DNA from: Trabulsiella guamensis ATCC 49490
GTDB lineage: Bacteria > Pseudomonadota > Gammaproteobacteria > Enterobacterales > Enterobacteriaceae
DNA length: 64,000 bases
Assembly (NCBI RefSeq): GCF_000734965.1
Contig: NZ_JMTB01000105.1
Location: 32,777-96,776, forward strand
Direction: 5' to 3'
The notes under the pieces were generated by a model. That model was not told the origin of the DNA, made no database searches, and saw only the letters and a list, made by a program, of their open reading frames with translations. A program made the translations under genes and the position numbers. Of this stretch, positions 20,250 to 30,076 are shown one piece after another (the first letter of the stretch is position 1; every line of letters begins with the position of its first letter).

Positions 20250-21203
20250 ATGAGTACATTAGAACCACCGGTTCGCGCCGTAAAACCGACAGGGTTTGCG
20301 CCGTGGCTGGCGCGTATGCAGATGCTGCACGGTCGCAAGCTGGTGATAGCCCTGCCGTATATCTGGCTTATTCTGCTGTTCCTGTTGCCGTTCCTGATTG
20401 TGTTCAAAATCAGCCTTGCTGAAATGGCAAGGGCGATTCCGCCGTACACCGATCTCATCGAGTGGGCGGACGATCAGCTCTCGCTGACGCTCAATATCGG
20501 CAACTTCCTGCAACTGACCGATGACCCGCTCTATTTTGAAGCGTACCTGCAGTCGCTACAGGTGGCGGCGATCTCCACATTCTGCTGTCTGCTGCTGGGT
20601 TATCCACTAGCCTGGGCGGTGGCGCACAGCAAACCCTCCACGCGCAATATTCTGTTGCTACTGGTGATTTTGCCATCGTGGACCTCGTTTTTGATCCGCG
20701 TGTACGCCTGGATGGGGATCCTCAAAAACAATGGCGTGCTGAATAATTTCCTGATGTGGGCAGGCATTATCGACCAGCCGTTAACCATCCTGCACACCAA
20801 CCTCGCGGTGTACATCGGAATTGTTTATGCCTATCTGCCGTTTATGGTGCTGCCGATTTATACCGCGCTGACCCGTATTGACTACTCGCTGGTGGAAGCG
20901 TCGCTCGATCTCGGCGCGCGCCCGCTGAAAACCTTCTTCAGCGTGATTGTGCCGTTGACGAAAGGCGGGATTATTGCCGGTTCGATGCTGGTGTTCATTC
21001 CGGCGGTCGGCGAGTTTGTAATCCCGGAACTGCTCGGCGGGCCTGACAGCATCATGATTGGTCGCGTGCTGTGGCAGGAATTCTTCAATAACCGTGACTG
21101 GCCGGTGGCATCCGCGGTTGCGATTATCATGTTGCTGCTGCTGATTGTGCCAATCATGTGGTTCCACAAACATCAGCAAAAACAGATGGGAGAACACGGA
21201 TGA
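20250..21203 (+). CDS. potH: Putrescine ABC transporter permease PotH
   Basis: This 317-residue inner-membrane permease has six to seven membrane helices and the cytoplasmic EAA loop EASLDLGARPLKTFFSVIVP near residue 215, which docks on PotG. The start follows a GGAGGGG site nine bases after potG. Its stop overlaps the potI start (ATGA), which is typical of the operon. Confidence 0.95.
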   Translation: MSTLEPPVRAVKPTGFAPWLARMQMLHGRKLVIALPYIWLILLFLLPFLIVFKISLAEMARAIPPYTDLIEWADDQLSLTLNIGNFLQLTDDPLYFEAYLQSLQVAAISTFCCLLLGYPLAWAVAHSKPSTRNILLLLVILPSWTSFLIRVYAWMGILKNNGVLNNFLMWAGIIDQPLTILHTNLAVYIGIVYAYLPFMVLPIYTALTRIDYSLVEASLDLGARPLKTFFSVIVPLTKGGIIAGSMLVFIPAVGEFVIPELLGGPDSIMIGRVLWQEFFNNRDWPVASAVAIIMLLLLIVPIMWFHKHQQKQMGEHG

Positions 21204-22045
21204 ACAATCTGCCGGTAGTGCGCTCCCCGTGGCGTATTTTCATTCTGGTGCTCGGGTTTACGTTTCTGTATGCACCGATGCTGATGCTGGTGATCTACTC
21301 CTTCAACAGTTCAAAACTGGTGACTGTGTGGGCCGGCTGGTCCACGCGCTGGTACAGAGAGCTGTTTCATGACGACGCCATGATGAGCGCGGTGGGGCTG
21401 AGTCTGACCATTGCTGCGCTGGCGGCGACTATGGCGGCGATCCTTGGTACCATTGCCGCCGTGGTGATGGTGCGCTTCGGGCGTTTTCGCGGGTCAAACG
21501 GCTTTGCCTTTATGATCACCGCGCCGCTGGTTATGCCGGACGTGATCACCGGTTTGTCGCTGTTGCTGCTGTTTGTCGCCCTCGGTCACGCCATCGGCTG
21601 GCCGTCTGAGCGTGGTATGCTGACCATCTGGCTGGCGCATGTCACTTTCTGCACGGCGTATGTGGCGGTGGTGATCTCCTCGCGCCTGCGTGAACTGGAT
21701 CGCTCCATTGAAGAGGCTGCAATGGATCTCGGCGCCACGCCGCTGAAGGTCTTTTTCATCATTACGCTACCGATGATCATGCCCGCAGTGATTTCCGGCT
21801 GGTTGCTGGCGTTCACGCTGTCGCTTGATGATTTGGTGATTGCGAGCTTCGTCTCCGGCCCCGGTGCCACCACGTTGCCGATGCTGGTCTTCTCCAGCGT
21901 GCGCATGGGGGTCAATCCGGAAATTAACGCCCTGGCATCGCTGATCCTCGGTGTGGTGGGTATTGTTGGTTTAATCGCCTGGTATCTGATGGCTCGCGCA
22001 GAAAAGCAGCGGGTGCGCGATATCCAGCGTGCAAGACGTGGCTGA
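21200..22045 (+). CDS. potI: Putrescine ABC transporter permease PotI
   Basis: This 281-residue partner permease of PotH has six membrane segments and its own EAA loop (EEAAMDLGATPLKVFFIITLP near residue 178). The ATG at 21200 overlaps the potH stop and has a GGGAGA site inside potH, so translation is coupled. It closes the potFGHI operon. Confidence 0.95.
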   Translation: MNNLPVVRSPWRIFILVLGFTFLYAPMLMLVIYSFNSSKLVTVWAGWSTRWYRELFHDDAMMSAVGLSLTIAALAATMAAILGTIAAVVMVRFGRFRGSNGFAFMITAPLVMPDVITGLSLLLLFVALGHAIGWPSERGMLTIWLAHVTFCTAYVAVVISSRLRELDRSIEEAAMDLGATPLKVFFIITLPMIMPAVISGWLLAFTLSLDDLVIASFVSGPGATTLPMLVFSSVRMGVNPEINALASLILGVVGIVGLIAWYLMARAEKQRVRDIQRARRG

Positions 22046-22111
22046 AGGATTTACTATTTCCTCCGCGAAAGTGCCGCGCCCGTCGCGGCACGGTTTTCAG
22101 GGAAGTAAGCT

Positions 22112-22585
22112 GTGGGATTTTTTACCAAAACACGTCAGTCGCATGCTCGCATAAACGTCCCTGCCATTGTGCAGGTGGCGGCGCTCGCCATCATCATGAT
22201 CCGGGCGCTGGATTTTCTGATGATCTTTAACCTGCTCGGTGTACGCGGCCTCGGAGAATTTATTCACCGTAGCGTGCAGACATGGAGCCTGACGCTGGTT
22301 TTCCTCAGTAGTCTGGTACTGGTGTTCATCGAAATTTACTGCGCTTTTTCGCTGGTAAAAGGGCGCAACTGGGCGCGCTGGCTGTATCTGCTGACGCAAA
22401 TTATTACCACTGGTTATCTATGGGCGTCGTCGCTCGGGTATGGTTATCCGGAACTTTTCAGTATTGCCGGGGGCTCGAAACGGGAAATTTTCCGCTCGCT
22501 GATGATGCAAAAACTTCCCGATATTCTGGTGCTGCTTCTGCTTTTTATCCCCTCCGCGAGTCGTCGGTTTTTCCGCTTACAATAA
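22112..22585 (+). CDS. ybjO: Inner-membrane protein YbjO
   Basis: This roughly 157-residue protein with four membrane segments matches YbjO (DUF2593 family) in its core (VRGLGEFIHRSVQTWSLTLV). Function is unknown. The start is the GTG at 22112, preceded by AGGGAAG; the E. coli protein is about five residues longer at the N-terminus. It lies between potI and rlmC, as in E. coli. Confidence 0.85.
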   Translation: MGFFTKTRQSHARINVPAIVQVAALAIIMIRALDFLMIFNLLGVRGLGEFIHRSVQTWSLTLVFLSSLVLVFIEIYCAFSLVKGRNWARWLYLLTQIITTGYLWASSLGYGYPELFSIAGGSKREIFRSLMMQKLPDILVLLLLFIPSASRRFFRLQ

Positions 22586-22627
22586 CGGTGATACAATCCC
22601 CGCCCCTGAATTCGTTAAGGCTTTAGT

Positions 22628-23764
22628 ATGCAGTGCGCACTCTATGATGCTGATCGTTGTCGCTCCTGTCAGTGGATAGCGCAGCCGATCAGCGAACAAC
22701 TCGCGGCAAAAATGGATAATCTCCGCCACTTGCTGGCGTCCATGCCGGTGGCTGAGTGGTGTGCGCCCGTCAGCGGTCCGGAACAGGGGTTTCGTAATAA
22801 AGCTAAAATGGTGGTCAGTGGCAGCGTGGAAAAACCGCTGCTTGGCATGCTGCACCGCGACGGCACGCCGGAAGATCTTACCGCCTGTCCGCTCTATCCG
22901 GCTTCGTTTTACCCGGTGTTCGCCGCCCTCAAGCCGTTTATCGCCCGGGCAGGGCTGACGCCCTATAACGTCGCCCGTAAACGCGGCGAGCTGAAATATC
23001 TGTTGCTGACCGAAAGCCAGCGCGATGGCGGCATGATGCTGCGTTTTGTGCTGCGTTCAGAAAATAAGCTGGAACAATTACGTGCAGCGCTGCCGTGGCT
23101 GCAGGCGCAGCTCCCACAACTTAAGGTGATCACCGCGAATATTCAGCCGGTGCATATGGCAATCATGGAAGGGGAGCAGGAGATCTTCTTCACGGAGCAG
23201 CAGGCGCTGGCGGAGACGTTTAACGGCATACCGTTGTGGATCCGTCCACATAGCTTTTTCCAGACCAACCCGACGGTGGCGAGCCAGTTGTATGCCACCG
23301 CGCGTGACTGGGTGCGGCAACTTCCGGTGCAGCATATGTGGGATCTGTTCTGTGGCGTCGGTGGTTTTGGTCTGCATTGCGCGACACCGGAAATGACCTT
23401 AACCGGTATTGAAATTTCGCCAGAAGCCATTACTTGCGCGAAACAGTCCGCAGCAGAACTGGGATTGCAAAACCTGCATTTTCAGGCGCTGGACTCCACA
23501 AGATTTGCCACCGGCCAGGGTGATGTTCCTGATCTGGTACTGGTCAACCCGCCACGTCGGGGCATTGGTAAAGCGCTGTGCGACTACCTGAGCCAGGTGG
23601 CACCGTCATATATACTTTATTCGAGTTGTAATGCGCAGACGATGACCATTGATTTCCGCCATCTTCCGGGGTATCGCGTGGAGCGTGTGCAGTTGTTCGA
23701 TATGTTTCCGCACACTGCGCATTACGAAGTGCTGACGCTACTGGTTCGTGTGGACCAGAAATAA
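22628..23764 (+). CDS. rlmC: 23S rRNA m5U747 methyltransferase RlmC
   Basis: This 378-residue SAM-dependent methyltransferase forms 5-methyluridine at position 747 of 23S rRNA. The N-terminal iron-sulfur cysteines are visible ([14 protein letters not shown] and a further Cys near residue 86). The SAM site is [12 protein letters not shown], and the catalytic motif is [10 protein letters not shown] followed by SSCNAQT, with the nucleophilic cysteine. It is convergent with metG, which is not its neighbour in E. coli. Confidence 0.95.
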   Translation: MQCALYDADRCRSCQWIAQPISEQLAAKMDNLRHLLASMPVAEWCAPVSGPEQGFRNKAKMVVSGSVEKPLLGMLHRDGTPEDLTACPLYPASFYPVFAALKPFIARAGLTPYNVARKRGELKYLLLTESQRDGGMMLRFVLRSENKLEQLRAALPWLQAQLPQLKVITANIQPVHMAIMEGEQEIFFTEQQALAETFNGIPLWIRPHSFFQTNPTVASQLYATARDWVRQLPVQHMWDLFCGVGGFGLHCATPEMTLTGIEISPEAITCAKQSAAELGLQNLHFQALDSTRFATGQGDVPDLVLVNPPRRGIGKALCDYLSQVAPSYILYSSCNAQTMTIDFRHLPGYRVERVQLFDMFPHTAHYEVLTLLVRVDQK

Positions 23765-23789
23765 ACCGGGCAACATAGCGTTGCCCGGT
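23765..23789. terminator. Bidirectional terminator between rlmC and metG
   Basis: Ten-base perfect stem ACCGGGCAAC/GTTGCCCGGT with a 5-base loop fills most of the 35-base gap between these convergent genes. It also marks the synteny break relative to E. coli. Confidence 0.75.
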
Positions 23790-23799
23790 AGTAAGAGAA

Positions 23800-25833
23800 T
23801 TATTTGACCTGCTGGCCTGGCTGTGCGCCGCTGTCCGGGCTTAACAGGAAGATGTCTTTCCCGCCAGGACCGGCGGCCATCACCATCCCTTCAGAGATGC
23901 CAAAGCGCATTTTACGCGGCGCCAGGTTGGCGACCATCACTGTCAGACGCCCAATCAGCGCCTGCGGATCCGGGTAAGCTGAGCGGATGCCGGAGAAGAC
24001 GTTACGCTTCTCACCGCCGAGATCCAGCGTCAGGCGCAGCAGTTTGTCGGAGCCGTCAACGAACTCTGCGTGTTCAATCAGTGCGATGCGCATATCCACT
24101 TTCGCGAAATCATCAAAAGTGATGGTTTCCTGAATCGGATCATCCGCCAGCGGACCAGTGATCGGAGCGGCAGCGGCTTTCACCTCTTCTTTCGAAGCTT
24201 CTACCAGTGCTTCCACCTGCTTCATCTCAATGCGGTTATACAGCGCTTTGAAGGCGTTGACTTTGTGACTGAGCAACGGCTGCTGGATAGCGTCCCAGGT
24301 CAGTTCGGTGTTGAGGAACGCTTCGGCACGTTCGGTCAGTGACGGCAGCACCGGCTTCAGCCACGTCATCAGCACGCGGAACATATTGAGGCCCATGGTG
24401 CAGATGGCCTGCAGATCGGCATCGCGACCTTCCTGCTTCGCCACCACCCACGGCGCTTGTTCGTCAACATAGCGGTTGGCGACATCGGCCAGCGCCATGA
24501 TTTCACGGATCGCTTTACCGAATTCACGGCTTTCCCAGGCTTCACCAATGGTGTCAGCGGCGTCAACGAAAGTCTGATACAACGCCGGGTCAGCCAGTTC
24601 AGCGGCCAGCACACCGTCGAAACGTTTAGCGATAAAACCTGCGTTACGGGACGCCAGGTTAACCACTTTATTGACGATGTCAGCATTCACGCGCTGCACG
24701 AAATCTTCCAGGTTCAGGTCGATGTCGTCAATGCGGGAAGAGAGTTTCGCCGTATAGTAGTAGCGAAGACTGTCGGCATCAAAATGGTTCAGCCAGGTGC
24801 TGGCTTTAATGAAAGTGCCGCGTGATTTTGACATCTTCGCGCCGTTTACCGTCACATAGCCGTGAACGAACAGGTTGGTCGGCTTGCGGAAACCGCTGCC
24901 TTCCAGCATTGCCGGCCAGAACAGACTGTGGAAGTAAACGATGTCTTTTCCGATGAAGTGATACAGCTCGGCATCGGAGTCTTTCTTCCAGTACTCGTCA
25001 AAGCTGACGGTGTCGCCGCGCTTGTCGCACAGGTTCTTAAAGGAGCCCATGTAGCCGATTGGCGCATCCAGCCAGACGTAGAAATATTTACCCGGCGCGT
25101 TCGGAATTTCAAAACCGAAGTACGGCGCATCACGGGAGATATCCCACTGTTGCAGGCCGGACTCAAACCACTCCTGCATTTTGTTTGCCACCTGTTCCTG
25201 CAACGCACCACTGCGGGTCCACGCCTGCAGCATTTCGCTGAACGACGGCAGGTCAAAGAAGAAGTGTTCGGATTCACGCATCACAGGCGTCGCGCCGGAG
25301 ACCACGGATTTCGGATCGATAAGTTCGGTCGGGCTGTAGGTCGCGCCACACACTTCGCAGTTATCGCCGTACTGATCCGGGGATTTACATCTCGGGCAGG
25401 TGCCTTTCACAAAACGGTCCGGCAGGAACATGCCTTTTTCCGGATCGTAGAGCTGAGAAATGGTGCGGTTTTTAATAAAACCGTTCTCTTTCAGACGCGT
25501 ATAAATCAGTTCCGACAGCTCGCGGTTTTCATCGCTGTGCGTGGAGTGATAGTTGTTATAGCTGATCTCAAAGCCAGCAAAATCGGTCTGATGCTCCTGA
25601 CTCATTTCGGCAATCATCTGCTCCGGGGTGATCCCCAGTTGCTGCGCTTTCAGCATGATCGGCGTGCCGTGGGCATCGTCGGCGCAGATGAAATTCACCT
25701 CGTGGCCGCGCATTCGCTGGTAACGGACCCAGACATCAGCCTGGATATGCTCCAGCATGTGGCCGAGGTGGATTGAGCCGTTGGCGTACGGCAGCGCGCA
25801 CGTTACCAGAATTTTTTTCGCGACATGAGTCAT
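23800..25833 (-). CDS. metG: Methionyl-tRNA synthetase
   Basis: This 677-residue essential class I synthetase charges tRNA-Met. The HIGH-type motif is IHLGHMLEH near residue 20, the zinc knuckle is CPRCK...CEVC near 145-161, and the KMSKS loop is KMSKSRGT near 333. The C-terminal EMAP/Trbp111-like tRNA-binding dimerisation domain spans about 575-677. The start at 25833 matches E. coli; the frame runs to 25890 without coding signal. It is divergent from mrp, as in E. coli. Confidence 0.97.
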   Translation of the reverse strand: MTHVAKKILVTCALPYANGSIHLGHMLEHIQADVWVRYQRMRGHEVNFICADDAHGTPIMLKAQQLGITPEQMIAEMSQEHQTDFAGFEISYNNYHSTHSDENRELSELIYTRLKENGFIKNRTISQLYDPEKGMFLPDRFVKGTCPRCKSPDQYGDNCEVCGATYSPTELIDPKSVVSGATPVMRESEHFFFDLPSFSEMLQAWTRSGALQEQVANKMQEWFESGLQQWDISRDAPYFGFEIPNAPGKYFYVWLDAPIGYMGSFKNLCDKRGDTVSFDEYWKKDSDAELYHFIGKDIVYFHSLFWPAMLEGSGFRKPTNLFVHGYVTVNGAKMSKSRGTFIKASTWLNHFDADSLRYYYTAKLSSRIDDIDLNLEDFVQRVNADIVNKVVNLASRNAGFIAKRFDGVLAAELADPALYQTFVDAADTIGEAWESREFGKAIREIMALADVANRYVDEQAPWVVAKQEGRDADLQAICTMGLNMFRVLMTWLKPVLPSLTERAEAFLNTELTWDAIQQPLLSHKVNAFKALYNRIEMKQVEALVEASKEEVKAAAAPITGPLADDPIQETITFDDFAKVDMRIALIEHAEFVDGSDKLLRLTLDLGGEKRNVFSGIRSAYPDPQALIGRLTVMVANLAPRKMRFGISEGMVMAAGPGGKDIFLLSPDSGAQPGQQVK

Positions 25834-25969
25834 AGTGGATATTACTTCTTTGATAGTGAAAAGGGCTTTCGATATTACCAAAAGGGCCATTATTAAGTAA
25901 GCACAAACCTGAGCCTTTCAGGTAAACTTGTTGATTAACGCGTTTACTCACAAGAACAAAGGAGTCGGG

Positions 25970-27079
25970 ATGAGTTCACAATCCCAGGCCACTTCCCCGG
26001 AGCGCCTGCGCGCAATGGTCGCCGGGACGCTGGCCAATTTTCAGCACCCAACCCTGAAGCACAACCTGACGACGCTGAAGGCGTTGCATCATGTCGCTCT
26101 GTTAGACGACGTTGTGCACATTGAAATTCAGATGCCGTTTGTCTGGCAGAGCGCGTTCGAAGCGCTGAAAGATGAATGCAGCGCTGAGCTGCTGCGCATC
26201 ACCGGCGCGAAAGCGATCGACTGGAAGCTGTCGCACAGCATCGCCACGATGAAACGCGTGAAGAATCAGCCTGGCGTCAACGGCGTGAAGAATATTATTG
26301 CAGTCAGTTCCGGTAAAGGCGGGGTGGGGAAATCCTCCACCGCGGTAAACCTGGCGCTGGCACTGGCGGCGGAAGGCGCGAATGTCGGTATTCTTGATGC
26401 TGATATCTACGGCCCGTCGGTACCGATGATGTTAGGCGCAGAAGATCAGCGCCCGACGTCACCAGACGGCACCCACATGGCGCCAATCATGAAATTTGGT
26501 CTGGCGACCAACTCTATTGGCTATCTGGTCACTGACGACAATGCCATGGTGTGGCGCGGCCCGATGGCCAGTAAGGCGCTGTTGCAGATGCTACAGGAAA
26601 CCCTTTGGCCGGATCTCGACTATCTGGTGCTGGACATGCCGCCAGGCACCGGTGATATCCAGCTGACGCTGGCGCAGAATATTCCGGTTACCGGCGCGGT
26701 TGTGGTGACGACGCCGCAGGACGTAGCGCTGATCGACGCCAAAAAAGGCATTGTGATGTTTGAGAAAGTCGATCTGCCGGTACTGGGGATTGTCGAAAAC
26801 ATGAGCATGCATATCTGCAGCAACTGCGGTCATCATGAGCCGATTTTCGGCACCGGTGGCGCAGAGAAGCTGGCGCAGCAGTATCATACCGAGCTGCTCG
26901 GCCAGATGCCGCTGCATATCAGCCTGCGTGAAGATCTCGATCGCGGTACGCCGACGGTGGTCAGTCGCCCGGAGAGTGAATTTACCGCGTCCTATCGTCA
27001 GCTGGCTGGCCGTGTGGCCTCACAGTTGTACTGGATGGGCGAAGTGATCCCGAGCGAGATTTCGTTCCGCGCGGTGTAA
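25970..27079 (+). CDS. mrp: Iron-sulfur cluster carrier protein Mrp (ApbC)
   Basis: This 369-residue P-loop ATPase of the Mrp/NBP35 family carries and delivers [4Fe-4S] clusters. The N-terminal MIP18-like domain (residues 1-90) is followed by the deviant Walker A SSGKGGVGKSST near 114 and the cluster-binding CSNC near residue 283. The ATG at 25970 has a GGAG site. It is convergent with rcnB. Confidence 0.95.
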   Translation: MSSQSQATSPERLRAMVAGTLANFQHPTLKHNLTTLKALHHVALLDDVVHIEIQMPFVWQSAFEALKDECSAELLRITGAKAIDWKLSHSIATMKRVKNQPGVNGVKNIIAVSSGKGGVGKSSTAVNLALALAAEGANVGILDADIYGPSVPMMLGAEDQRPTSPDGTHMAPIMKFGLATNSIGYLVTDDNAMVWRGPMASKALLQMLQETLWPDLDYLVLDMPPGTGDIQLTLAQNIPVTGAVVVTTPQDVALIDAKKGIVMFEKVDLPVLGIVENMSMHICSNCGHHEPIFGTGGAEKLAQQYHTELLGQMPLHISLREDLDRGTPTVVSRPESEFTASYRQLAGRVASQLYWMGEVIPSEISFRAV

Positions 27080-27087
27080 TGACAGAG

Positions 27088-27112
27088 GGTGCTACGCATG
27101 TGGCGTAGCACC
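27088..27112. terminator. Bidirectional terminator between mrp and rcnB
   Basis: Ten-base perfect stem GGTGCTACGC/GCGTAGCACC with a 5-base loop, placed between the convergent mrp and rcnB stop codons. Confidence 0.7.
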
Positions 27113-27118
27113 TGTCCG

Positions 27119-27448
27119 TTAACGGTGGTAGAAAATATCACCGTCGTAGGCTTTCAGGATTTTGCCGTCCGCTTCCGAAACCAGTACGTAGTTCTCACCC
27201 ATGTAAGTCCAGTACGTTCCCGCATCCGGTGCTGGCAGATTACGTAACTGCCACTGTTTTATCTTGTATTCATCAGTACGATACAGTTCCGGTACCGTGT
27301 CACCGATTTTGAAATGAGTGAAATCGGCGATGAAACCATCAAGTTCATATTTCTGAATGCCTGACGTCGATACCGTTGCCGGCGCGGCCCAGGTTGCGCC
27401 CGTCACTGCCAGCAGTGCGCTGAGAAACAGCAATCTACACTTACCCAT
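27119..27448 (-). CDS. rcnB: Periplasmic nickel/cobalt homeostasis protein RcnB
   Basis: This 109-residue periplasmic protein has a signal peptide (cleavage near residue 21, TWAA) and strongly matches RcnB (YohN), including FKIGDTVPELYRTDEY and PAPDAGTYWTYMG. In E. coli RcnB modulates nickel and cobalt efflux together with RcnA. Here the expected rcnA and rcnR genes, which in E. coli lie between rcnB and thiM, are absent from this interval. The start has a GGAGAAA site. Confidence 0.92.
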   Translation of the reverse strand: MGKCRLLFLSALLAVTGATWAAPATVSTSGIQKYELDGFIADFTHFKIGDTVPELYRTDEYKIKQWQLRNLPAPDAGTYWTYMGENYVLVSEADGKILKAYDGDIFYHR

Positions 27449-27648
27449 TATTTCTCCACAAAATCAGTCTGGTACCAGCCCCACAAAACCACAGACGTGA
27501 GCAGGGGAAAGATCATCTTAAGCGAACCAGAGAATAATATGTTCAGGGAAAATTGTAACCAGGTTGAACATAAGCGCTATGGATAACCGGATTTCTCTGA
27601 ACTTCTCCATCTCTGTCAGCTGGCGAACCCCCGATTTCTGCATAGCGC

Positions 27649-27677
27649 TTGCATCCTGCGGATGACCTGCTTATTCT
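27649..27677 (+). promoter_or_regulatory. Probable original thiM promoter, now upstream of the element integrase
   Basis: A TTGCAT -35 box and a TATTCT -10 box with a 17-base spacer lie 14 bases before the left TPP aptamer. In an uninterrupted genome this would drive thiMD; now it reads into the mobile element. Confidence 0.6.
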
Positions 27678-27690
27678 GCAAGTTGAAATA

Positions 27691-27767
27691 CTATGACTCG
27701 GGGTGCCCTTCCTTGTGAAGGCTGAGAAATACCCGTACCACCTGATCTGGATAATGCCAGCGTAGGG
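27691..27767 (+). promoter_or_regulatory. TPP riboswitch aptamer, left copy (attL)
   Basis: The thi-box sequence is complete: GACTCGGGGTGCCC, a variable P3 hairpin (CCTTC/GAAGG), CTGAGA, ACCCG, ACCTGATCTGGATAATGCCA and GCGTAGGG. TPP aptamers repress thiamine genes when bound. In this copy the 3' strand of the closing P1 stem is not the thiM one (GGGAAGTC) but element sequence (TGCTAG), and the thiM expression platform is gone. An integrase gene follows. A weaker P1 with the downstream AGTT is possible. Whether it still switches is unknown. Confidence 0.9.
27731..27767 (+). repeat. Attachment-site core repeat, left
   Basis: 37 bp identical to 44838-44874, covering the riboswitch segment from ACCCGTACC to GCGTAGGG. 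The base before it differs (T here, G on the right), which limits the likely crossover to this tract. Confidence 0.85.
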
Positions 27768-27841
27768 TGCTAGTTTTTGTTATATATCAAGTAGTTAAAC
27801 ACACTTCTGTTCAATCAATTCTTATCACTGAAACAGAGGCT

Positions 27842-29137
27842 GTGAAGATTTTGCTTACTAAACGTATTCGTTATACCTTCCTTCGAGATTCAATCTACTA
27901 CCTTCAATTCTGTTTGCCTGACGGCAAGATGTTTAGACGTTCACTAGGGACTGATAGCCAGAGGGAAGCTAATGCATTGATGATAGCTTTAATGCCTTCT
28001 GTTATTCAGGCAAAGGAGGGGACACTGCCTCCCGATGCACTTTCTATTCAACTCGAAGAGTTGAGCAAAATGCGGATGCTCCAAAGAGCCACAAGGATTT
28101 TTCCTGCTGTATCTGTTAAGCCCGACATGGTAGCGCCGACGATTGAGCCAGCAGAAGAAAGACAAATTACATTAGGAGAAGCGTGGAAGCAATACATACA
28201 GGACAAAGGCAAGCATTGGACATCATCCATTCACTCAGCTAATGAGCGTTATATGGAGGTGATGCTAGCTGTGTTAGGAGAGGATAAGAATATACAGCAC
28301 ATCACTAAGCAGGATATCAAACAGGTGATGGAAGTTATTGAAGGGCTTCCTAAGCGAGTAGTTCAGCCATACCGCTCAATGACAATAGAGCAGTTAATTA
28401 ATTGTGACGATGTTCCCGATGAACATTTGCTAGGAACTGAGGCAATACATAAGCACCTCAAAATCTATAAATCTCTCTTCAAAACCTATTTAACTAACGA
28501 TAAGTCAATTCTCCATGTATCACCCACTGACGGCCTTACTGCCCCTCCCTCGGCGGTACGATATGGGGCATACACTAATAGTGAGATGAAACGTTTTGTT
28601 AGCTACGCAATTGAAGAGGCAAAACCTGAGTGGCTTAAATGGATTATCTTGTTGCTGGCGTATACAGGCGCTAGGAGAGGTGAGCTAGCTACACTGACAG
28701 TATCCCAAGTGTGCTTTGATGATGATAGTAATCGTCACTTCCTGCTTATCAAGGAGGGTAAAACAGATAACGCAGTGAGGCAGGTTCCTTTGCATCAACA
28801 TCTTATTGAGTTAGGTTTTCTGGAGTATGTTAGAGGGAAGGGAGATAAGCTGTTTCCAGAGGTGGCGGGAAGTAATATGGCTAAGATTGGCAAGGTGCTA
28901 TCTGACATCAGAGACGCTCTGGACATCCCATACAGGGACATACACAATCAGAGGCGTATTGTTCATAGTTTCCGGCATAGCGTTGTTACTGCTGCCTCTG
29001 GTTGGATGAATGACATTACACACTTGCAACAAGTAATAGGGCATGAGAAAACAGGGACGGGGATAACTAGAAGATATTTACACACCTTCCCACTGTCAGT
29101 TGTATGTCATATCATTGACGGATTGAACTGGCGTTAA
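27842..29137 (+). CDS. int: Tyrosine recombinase (integrase) of the riboswitch element
   Basis: This roughly 431-residue phage-type integrase has an N-terminal beta-rich domain (KILLTKRIRYTFLRD), a core-binding region and a C-terminal catalytic domain. The catalytic residues are visible: Arg in TGARRGELATL (near 28670), HSFRH (near 28965), IGHE (near 29038) and Tyr in TRRYLHTF (near 29070). I placed the start at the GTG at 27842, preceded by AGAGG; the frame is open back to a GTG at 27767, the last base of the att repeat. It is the gene next to attL and presumably catalyses recombination between riboswitch sequences. Confidence 0.88.
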   Translation: MKILLTKRIRYTFLRDSIYYLQFCLPDGKMFRRSLGTDSQREANALMIALMPSVIQAKEGTLPPDALSIQLEELSKMRMLQRATRIFPAVSVKPDMVAPTIEPAEERQITLGEAWKQYIQDKGKHWTSSIHSANERYMEVMLAVLGEDKNIQHITKQDIKQVMEVIEGLPKRVVQPYRSMTIEQLINCDDVPDEHLLGTEAIHKHLKIYKSLFKTYLTNDKSILHVSPTDGLTAPPSAVRYGAYTNSEMKRFVSYAIEEAKPEWLKWIILLLAYTGARRGELATLTVSQVCFDDDSNRHFLLIKEGKTDNAVRQVPLHQHLIELGFLEYVRGKGDKLFPEVAGSNMAKIGKVLSDIRDALDIPYRDIHNQRRIVHSFRHSVVTAASGWMNDITHLQQVIGHEKTGTGITRRYLHTFPLSVVCHIIDGLNWR

Positions 29138-29175
29138 ACGCCTCTTGACTAACACAGCGATAAGGCAAAGTATCT

Positions 29176-30006
29176 ATGGCTAAGCCGTTCTCTCAAAGAT
29201 ATGGATATGTGAAAGTTGAAGAAGTCATACAAGTTTCTGATTTAGATGATGAAACACGAAGAGCAATATGGAACTGCCTTTATGTGACATTTTTCGATAA
29301 CAGTAATTTTAGTAATTATGCAGTAAATTGTGCAAAAATGGTTTGGACATACCACTTTAATTTTGATGCGGATAAGATTCCTTCATATGATAAAGATTAC
29401 CCCCCTCGCGCATCCCTTTTGACAACAATAAAAAAATACATTTACGCATGTGAATGGTTTCATCTTTTTGACCTCATCGAGTTTTTAGTTGAAAATACCT
29501 CGTTGCTATCAAAAGTTGCTTTGGATAAATATCTTAATCATGTCTTTAGAAAATTTGGCGTCGGTTATACTATTATTAACGGCTTAGTTACCCCTGTTTC
29601 CGACGAAGTCGAAATTGAGAGTGTGCAAAAAGCTATTGATAATAATATTGAATCTTCAAAATACCATTTGCAAAGGGCGTTGGAACTTCTATCAGATAGA
29701 GAGCAACCGGACTTTAGAAACTCAATTAAGGAATCTATTTCAGCTATAGAATCTTTGTGTCGTAAGATAACAGGGGATGATAAAGGGACTCTGGGTAAAT
29801 TAATCAAGGTTGTAGAGGAGAAGGGCTATATTCACCAATCTATGAAAAATGCCTTTTCTAGCCTTTACGGATATACCAGTGATACGGGCGGGATAAGACA
29901 TTCACTAACGGATGCTGGAGAGAATCCAACACTTGAGGATGCTCGTTATATGCTAGTTATCTGTAGTGCGTTCAGTAACTACCTTATTTCAAAGATGGGT
30001 GACTAG
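29176..30006 (+). CDS. AbiJ-like abortive-infection HEPN protein
   Basis: The 276-residue protein starts with FSQRYGYVKVEEVIQ...DDETRRAIWN, which I recognise as an AbiJ N-terminal domain (NTD4 type). It ends in an all-helical HEPN-like domain (SIKESISAIESLCRKITGD, then GIRHSLTD near residue 241), where the conserved R-H pair could be part of an RNase site. AbiJ-type proteins abort phage infection. The gene follows int by 38 bases in the same direction. A role in blocking phages that compete with the element is inference from position and family. Confidence 0.75.
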   Translation: MAKPFSQRYGYVKVEEVIQVSDLDDETRRAIWNCLYVTFFDNSNFSNYAVNCAKMVWTYHFNFDADKIPSYDKDYPPRASLLTTIKKYIYACEWFHLFDLIEFLVENTSLLSKVALDKYLNHVFRKFGVGYTIINGLVTPVSDEVEIESVQKAIDNNIESSKYHLQRALELLSDREQPDFRNSIKESISAIESLCRKITGDDKGTLGKLIKVVEEKGYIHQSMKNAFSSLYGYTSDTGGIRHSLTDAGENPTLEDARYMLVICSAFSNYLISKMGD

Positions 30007-30076
30007 CTATCAATGTGCGGGACACTTAAACATGTCTCGCATGTTAATGCGTCTGCTGTAATCTTTTTACCTACCC

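Noticed and set aside
24862..25776. 304-codon frame opposite metG
   Set aside because: It is the reverse strand of a highly conserved synthetase gene and has no independent support.
27767..27841. Integrase start at the GTG inside the att repeat
   Set aside because: It would add 25 residues without integrase features; the GTG at 27842 fits the family N-terminus better. It is not excluded.
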